This document shows positions 61,894 to 64,000 of a stretch of DNA of 64,000 bases, piece by piece. This DNA comes from an uncultured Lachnospiraceae bacterium. Its GTDB lineage: Bacteria > Bacillota > Clostridia > Lachnospirales > Lachnospiraceae. The position numbers were made by a program, and so were the translations under genes. The stretch is taken from the NCBI GenBank assembly GCA_947165025.1, contig CAMUYQ010000013.1, forward strand, positions 1 through 64,000, in the 5' to 3' direction. Below the pieces are notes generated by a model that was not told the origin of the DNA, did no database searches, and was given only the letters and a program-made list of their open reading frames with translations. Position 1 is the first letter of the stretch, and each line of letters opens with the position of its first letter.

Positions 61894-63258
61894 CTAATCT
61901 TCAGATTCTTCTATTTCTTCTTCGTCATCTTCAATGTCATCAGAATCAGTATCTTCATCACGAGAATATTCCGGTACCACCACATCACGGACATCAATCT
62001 GGCCTGTGACTACATCCACAATGATTTTGGTGCGAAGTTCCTGTAAGAGTTCTATCTCTGTTTCAATAGATTTTATTTGTTCTTCAATCCTCTCGCTCTT
62101 CTCTTTCAAGAATTCTACAATCTCTGCTTGTTCGTTTTCCGGAGGAACTAAAAATGGAATCGTCTTTAACTTTTCTTTTGACAAATCCCACTGTCCCACG
62201 CGAATACCATCCGAGTATTGTGCAAAAAAATTGACGTAAATCTTACTTCTTATCGCCCAATGGAAAAACTCTTTATTTTTAAATTTTAAATCAAACACAT
62301 AATAGGCTGGGCTAACAATTCCATCATAAACAGATAATCCATATGATCCCTGCCATGCCTTCATCTTGTTAATTACAAACTGACCGTTTTTTACTCGCTT
62401 ATAATTTGACAAATCATCAGGAATATAATTATGATTTGATTCATAATCTTCAACATCTCTTACAATAACACCCAATTCTCTAGTTACTGATAGTAGCTGA
62501 CACTCTGGATGATTTTTATCGGACACCTCCGTCAAAAAATTTCTAAGTTTTTTCAGATCCCAGTGACTTGGCATAGATGGCAACCAATCAATACCCGTCT
62601 CCTTACAATCTACACAGTTATTAATTCCTCTCGTCACAGCTTTATTGATTGTCTGAATACGTAAATCTTTTAGTCGCTTTATCTGTTTCTTTTTCTGATG
62701 AACAAATCGATCAATCTCAGCTGTCTTCCAATCCAAATAGCGAACAATCTGATTTTGTTCTTCTTTCGGAGGTAAAATCGAATATAACGATTTAAATATA
62801 TTAGGATAAAGTCGTAATCTACTGTCAATTATACCTGTTGAATACGCTTTATAGTAAATGCACATCGGCTCAATTCTAAACAGATAATGTAAATACATCG
62901 GCAAAGCATCCTCATTATGCACTTTAAAAACAGCATATGCAGGACTAATAACACCTTCATAATTTGAGCACGCCGTACTTCCGTTCCAAGCAAGCATTAT
63001 ATTCATGACAATATTATTAGGCTTTACAATCTTATAACCAATTAAAGAATCCGAGAAAGTCATGCCAATCTTGTTTTCAAAATCCTTTAAAGTTATTCCT
63101 GTGTATTGAGATAAACTAAGCAAAACCGCATTATCATCTGTATTGTAATTAACAATTTCTGTCATTAAACTTCTATTTGGTATTTCTTGCCAGTGCGATG
63201 GAATGCGAAAATGATATCCTTTGCTTGTTTCTTTATAACTACTGTAGGGTTTAAGCAT
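61894..63258 (-). CDS. hsdS: Type I restriction enzyme, S subunit
   Basis: 454 residues with two target-recognition domains (about 15-200 and 230-410), each followed by a conserved helix (QNQIVRYLDWKTAEIDRFVHQ and NEQAEIVEFLKEKSERIEEQ). These helices set the spacing of the bipartite site. The C-terminal 30 residues are strongly acidic (DSDDIEDDEEEIEESED), unusual for HsdS. Overlaps the hsdM stop by one base. Confidence 0.96.
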   Translation of the reverse strand: MLKPYSSYKETSKGYHFRIPSHWQEIPNRSLMTEIVNYNTDDNAVLLSLSQYTGITLKDFENKIGMTFSDSLIGYKIVKPNNIVMNIMLAWNGSTACSNYEGVISPAYAVFKVHNEDALPMYLHYLFRIEPMCIYYKAYSTGIIDSRLRLYPNIFKSLYSILPPKEEQNQIVRYLDWKTAEIDRFVHQKKKQIKRLKDLRIQTINKAVTRGINNCVDCKETGIDWLPSMPSHWDLKKLRNFLTEVSDKNHPECQLLSVTRELGVIVRDVEDYESNHNYIPDDLSNYKRVKNGQFVINKMKAWQGSYGLSVYDGIVSPAYYVFDLKFKNKEFFHWAIRSKIYVNFFAQYSDGIRVGQWDLSKEKLKTIPFLVPPENEQAEIVEFLKEKSERIEEQIKSIETEIELLQELRTKIIVDVVTGQIDVRDVVVPEYSRDEDTDSDDIEDDEEEIEESED

Positions 63259-64000
63259 TAGACTTCACCTCCAATAATTGAAGCAAGAAGTCCATCCGTA
63301 CTTTCTTCAATCGCTCTGATATCGGCTACAATCTCTTCTACACTACGCAACTGTACCGGCTTATAAAAGTATTTGGTAAAACTAAGCTCATAACCAATAA
63401 TTGCATTTTCAGAATCGACAACTGCATCATTCACATATGGAGTAATCTCATTTTTATAAAATGCATCGATTCCACCTTCATAAAGAATCGGCACCTGCTC
63501 ACTGTCTTTTAAATTGGGATCAAATTCAATGTTACCCTTTTTATCTAATACAACTTCTGCGTTTTCATCTGTTTCAGCGAAGAATTTCTTTAGAGCATTT
63601 GCTCTCTTTGCCGGCCATCTTAAACCGGCTGATTTAGCAGCCTTCTCGATATCTGAGGCGAAAACATTGTAATTCATAGATTCTTTCGTAGATACAGCAT
63701 GTTCCTTTAAGAAATCATACATCTCAGCATCTTTTCCTTCTTCCCTAAAAACACTAAGATGATTCTCGTCAATAATTCCTCTTAAACGTAGTGGACGGTT
63801 TACATCCACCTGGTAATAACCAAATTCCTCATTAGGGAATACTTTACTATATTCAGGATCAGCATCCTCAAATGCCATATATAATTCCATTACTTTTCTA
63901 CGAAGCGGTTCTGTCATTTCACAGTTCTTATCACCTAAGTTCTTTCTAAGGGTAGACTTCATGGATGTAGCATCAATAAGCTGAACCTTGCCCTTGCGCT
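63258..64000 (-). CDS. hsdM: Type I DNA methyltransferase, M subunit (C-terminal part)
   Basis: The frame stays open to the window end: upstream of the ATG at 63962 it reads RKGKVQLIDATS, a classic HsdM segment, so that ATG is internal. The part seen is the C-terminal region (MKSTLRKNLGDKNCEM onward, about 247 residues). The catalytic N-PPF/Y motif lies outside. Partial gene. Confidence 0.93.
   Translation of the reverse strand, partial: RKGKVQLIDATSMKSTLRKNLGDKNCEMTEPLRRKVMELYMAFEDADPEYSKVFPNEEFGYYQVDVNRPLRLRGIIDENHLSVFREEGKDAEMYDFLKEHAVSTKESMNYNVFASDIEKAAKSAGLRWPAKRANALKKFFAETDENAEVVLDKKGNIEFDPNLKDSEQVPILYEGGIDAFYKNEITPYVNDAVVDSENAIIGYELSFTKYFYKPVQLRSVEEIVADIRAIEESTDGLLASIIGGEV

Noticed and set aside
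57949-63962. BREX, DISARM or other complex defence system
   Set aside because: Only hsdM, hsdS and hsdR are recognisable; the extra genes do not match marker genes of those systems.

Overview
The window looks like a chromosomal segment of a Clostridia-type Firmicute, most likely a member of the Lachnospiraceae. Supporting signs are strong AGGAGG ribosome-binding sites, textbook sigma-A promoters, a PadR/DUF1700/DUF4097 cassette, HD-GYP and GGDEF signalling genes, and the rplM-rpsI pair. This is inference from gene content; no rRNA or tRNA gene was seen to confirm it.

Region 1 (39-8221, all minus strand) is the most striking part: nine tightly packed genes read from one promoter (8253-8281). 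In transcription order they are an O-acetylhomoserine sulfhydrylase (MetY type), a JAMM peptidase, a ThiS/MoaD-ThiF-rhodanese fusion, a family 2A encapsulin shell protein, a cysteine desulfurase with a long disordered N-terminus carrying a cargo-loading-like motif, a serine O-acetyltransferase, a free MoaD/ThiS-type sulfur carrier, a MoeB/HesA-type activating enzyme and a second JAMM peptidase. I read this as a sulfur nanocompartment built into a protein-thiocarboxylate pathway for methionine and possibly cysteine synthesis: the desulfurase frees sulfur inside the shell, and rhodanese/E1-like proteins load it on ubiquitin-like carriers whose C-termini JAMM peptidases first trim.

Region 2 (8222-27460) is ordinary core genome: a nested palindromic element, rplM-rpsI, a hybrid histidine kinase, CapA-like protein, low-molecular-weight tyrosine phosphatase, serine hydrolase, HXXEE membrane protein, LarE, TcdA, a PadR-DUF1700-DUF4097 operon with an operator over its promoter, and a nucleotide-signalling cluster (MBL hydrolase, GAF-HD-GYP, CHASE2-cyclase, membrane HD-GYP, GGDEF), ending with a TrmH-type methyltransferase.

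Region 3 (27461-38221) is accessory. It has a decayed phosphoesterase, an AlkZ-related protein, a methyltransferase, two double-glycine-leader peptides, a nuclease-like protein, HD and Nudix hydrolases, and two nuclease-helicase (DUF2075) proteins flanking a MazG-like pyrophosphohydrolase. A short REP-like repeat recurs here.

Region 4 (38222-53481) holds a chemoreceptor, Dus, a third double-glycine peptide with a zinc ribbon, an S1-domain protein, a peroxide-response operon (glutathione peroxidase, OhrR-like MarR, MBL protein), a set of redox enzymes, two copies of a tiny basic protein gene that runs into a hairpin, several gene remnants and a GH13 glucosidase.

Region 5 (53482-64000) starts with a LacI regulator with three matching operators, two of which now serve a gene cut off after about 20 codons. 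It continues into an AT-rich island with a type I restriction-modification system (hsdM running off the window end, hsdS, hsdR), an ADP-ribosyltransferase-like DUF3990 gene pair between hsdS and hsdR, an XRE regulator, a membrane protein and an unusual family of short hairpins.
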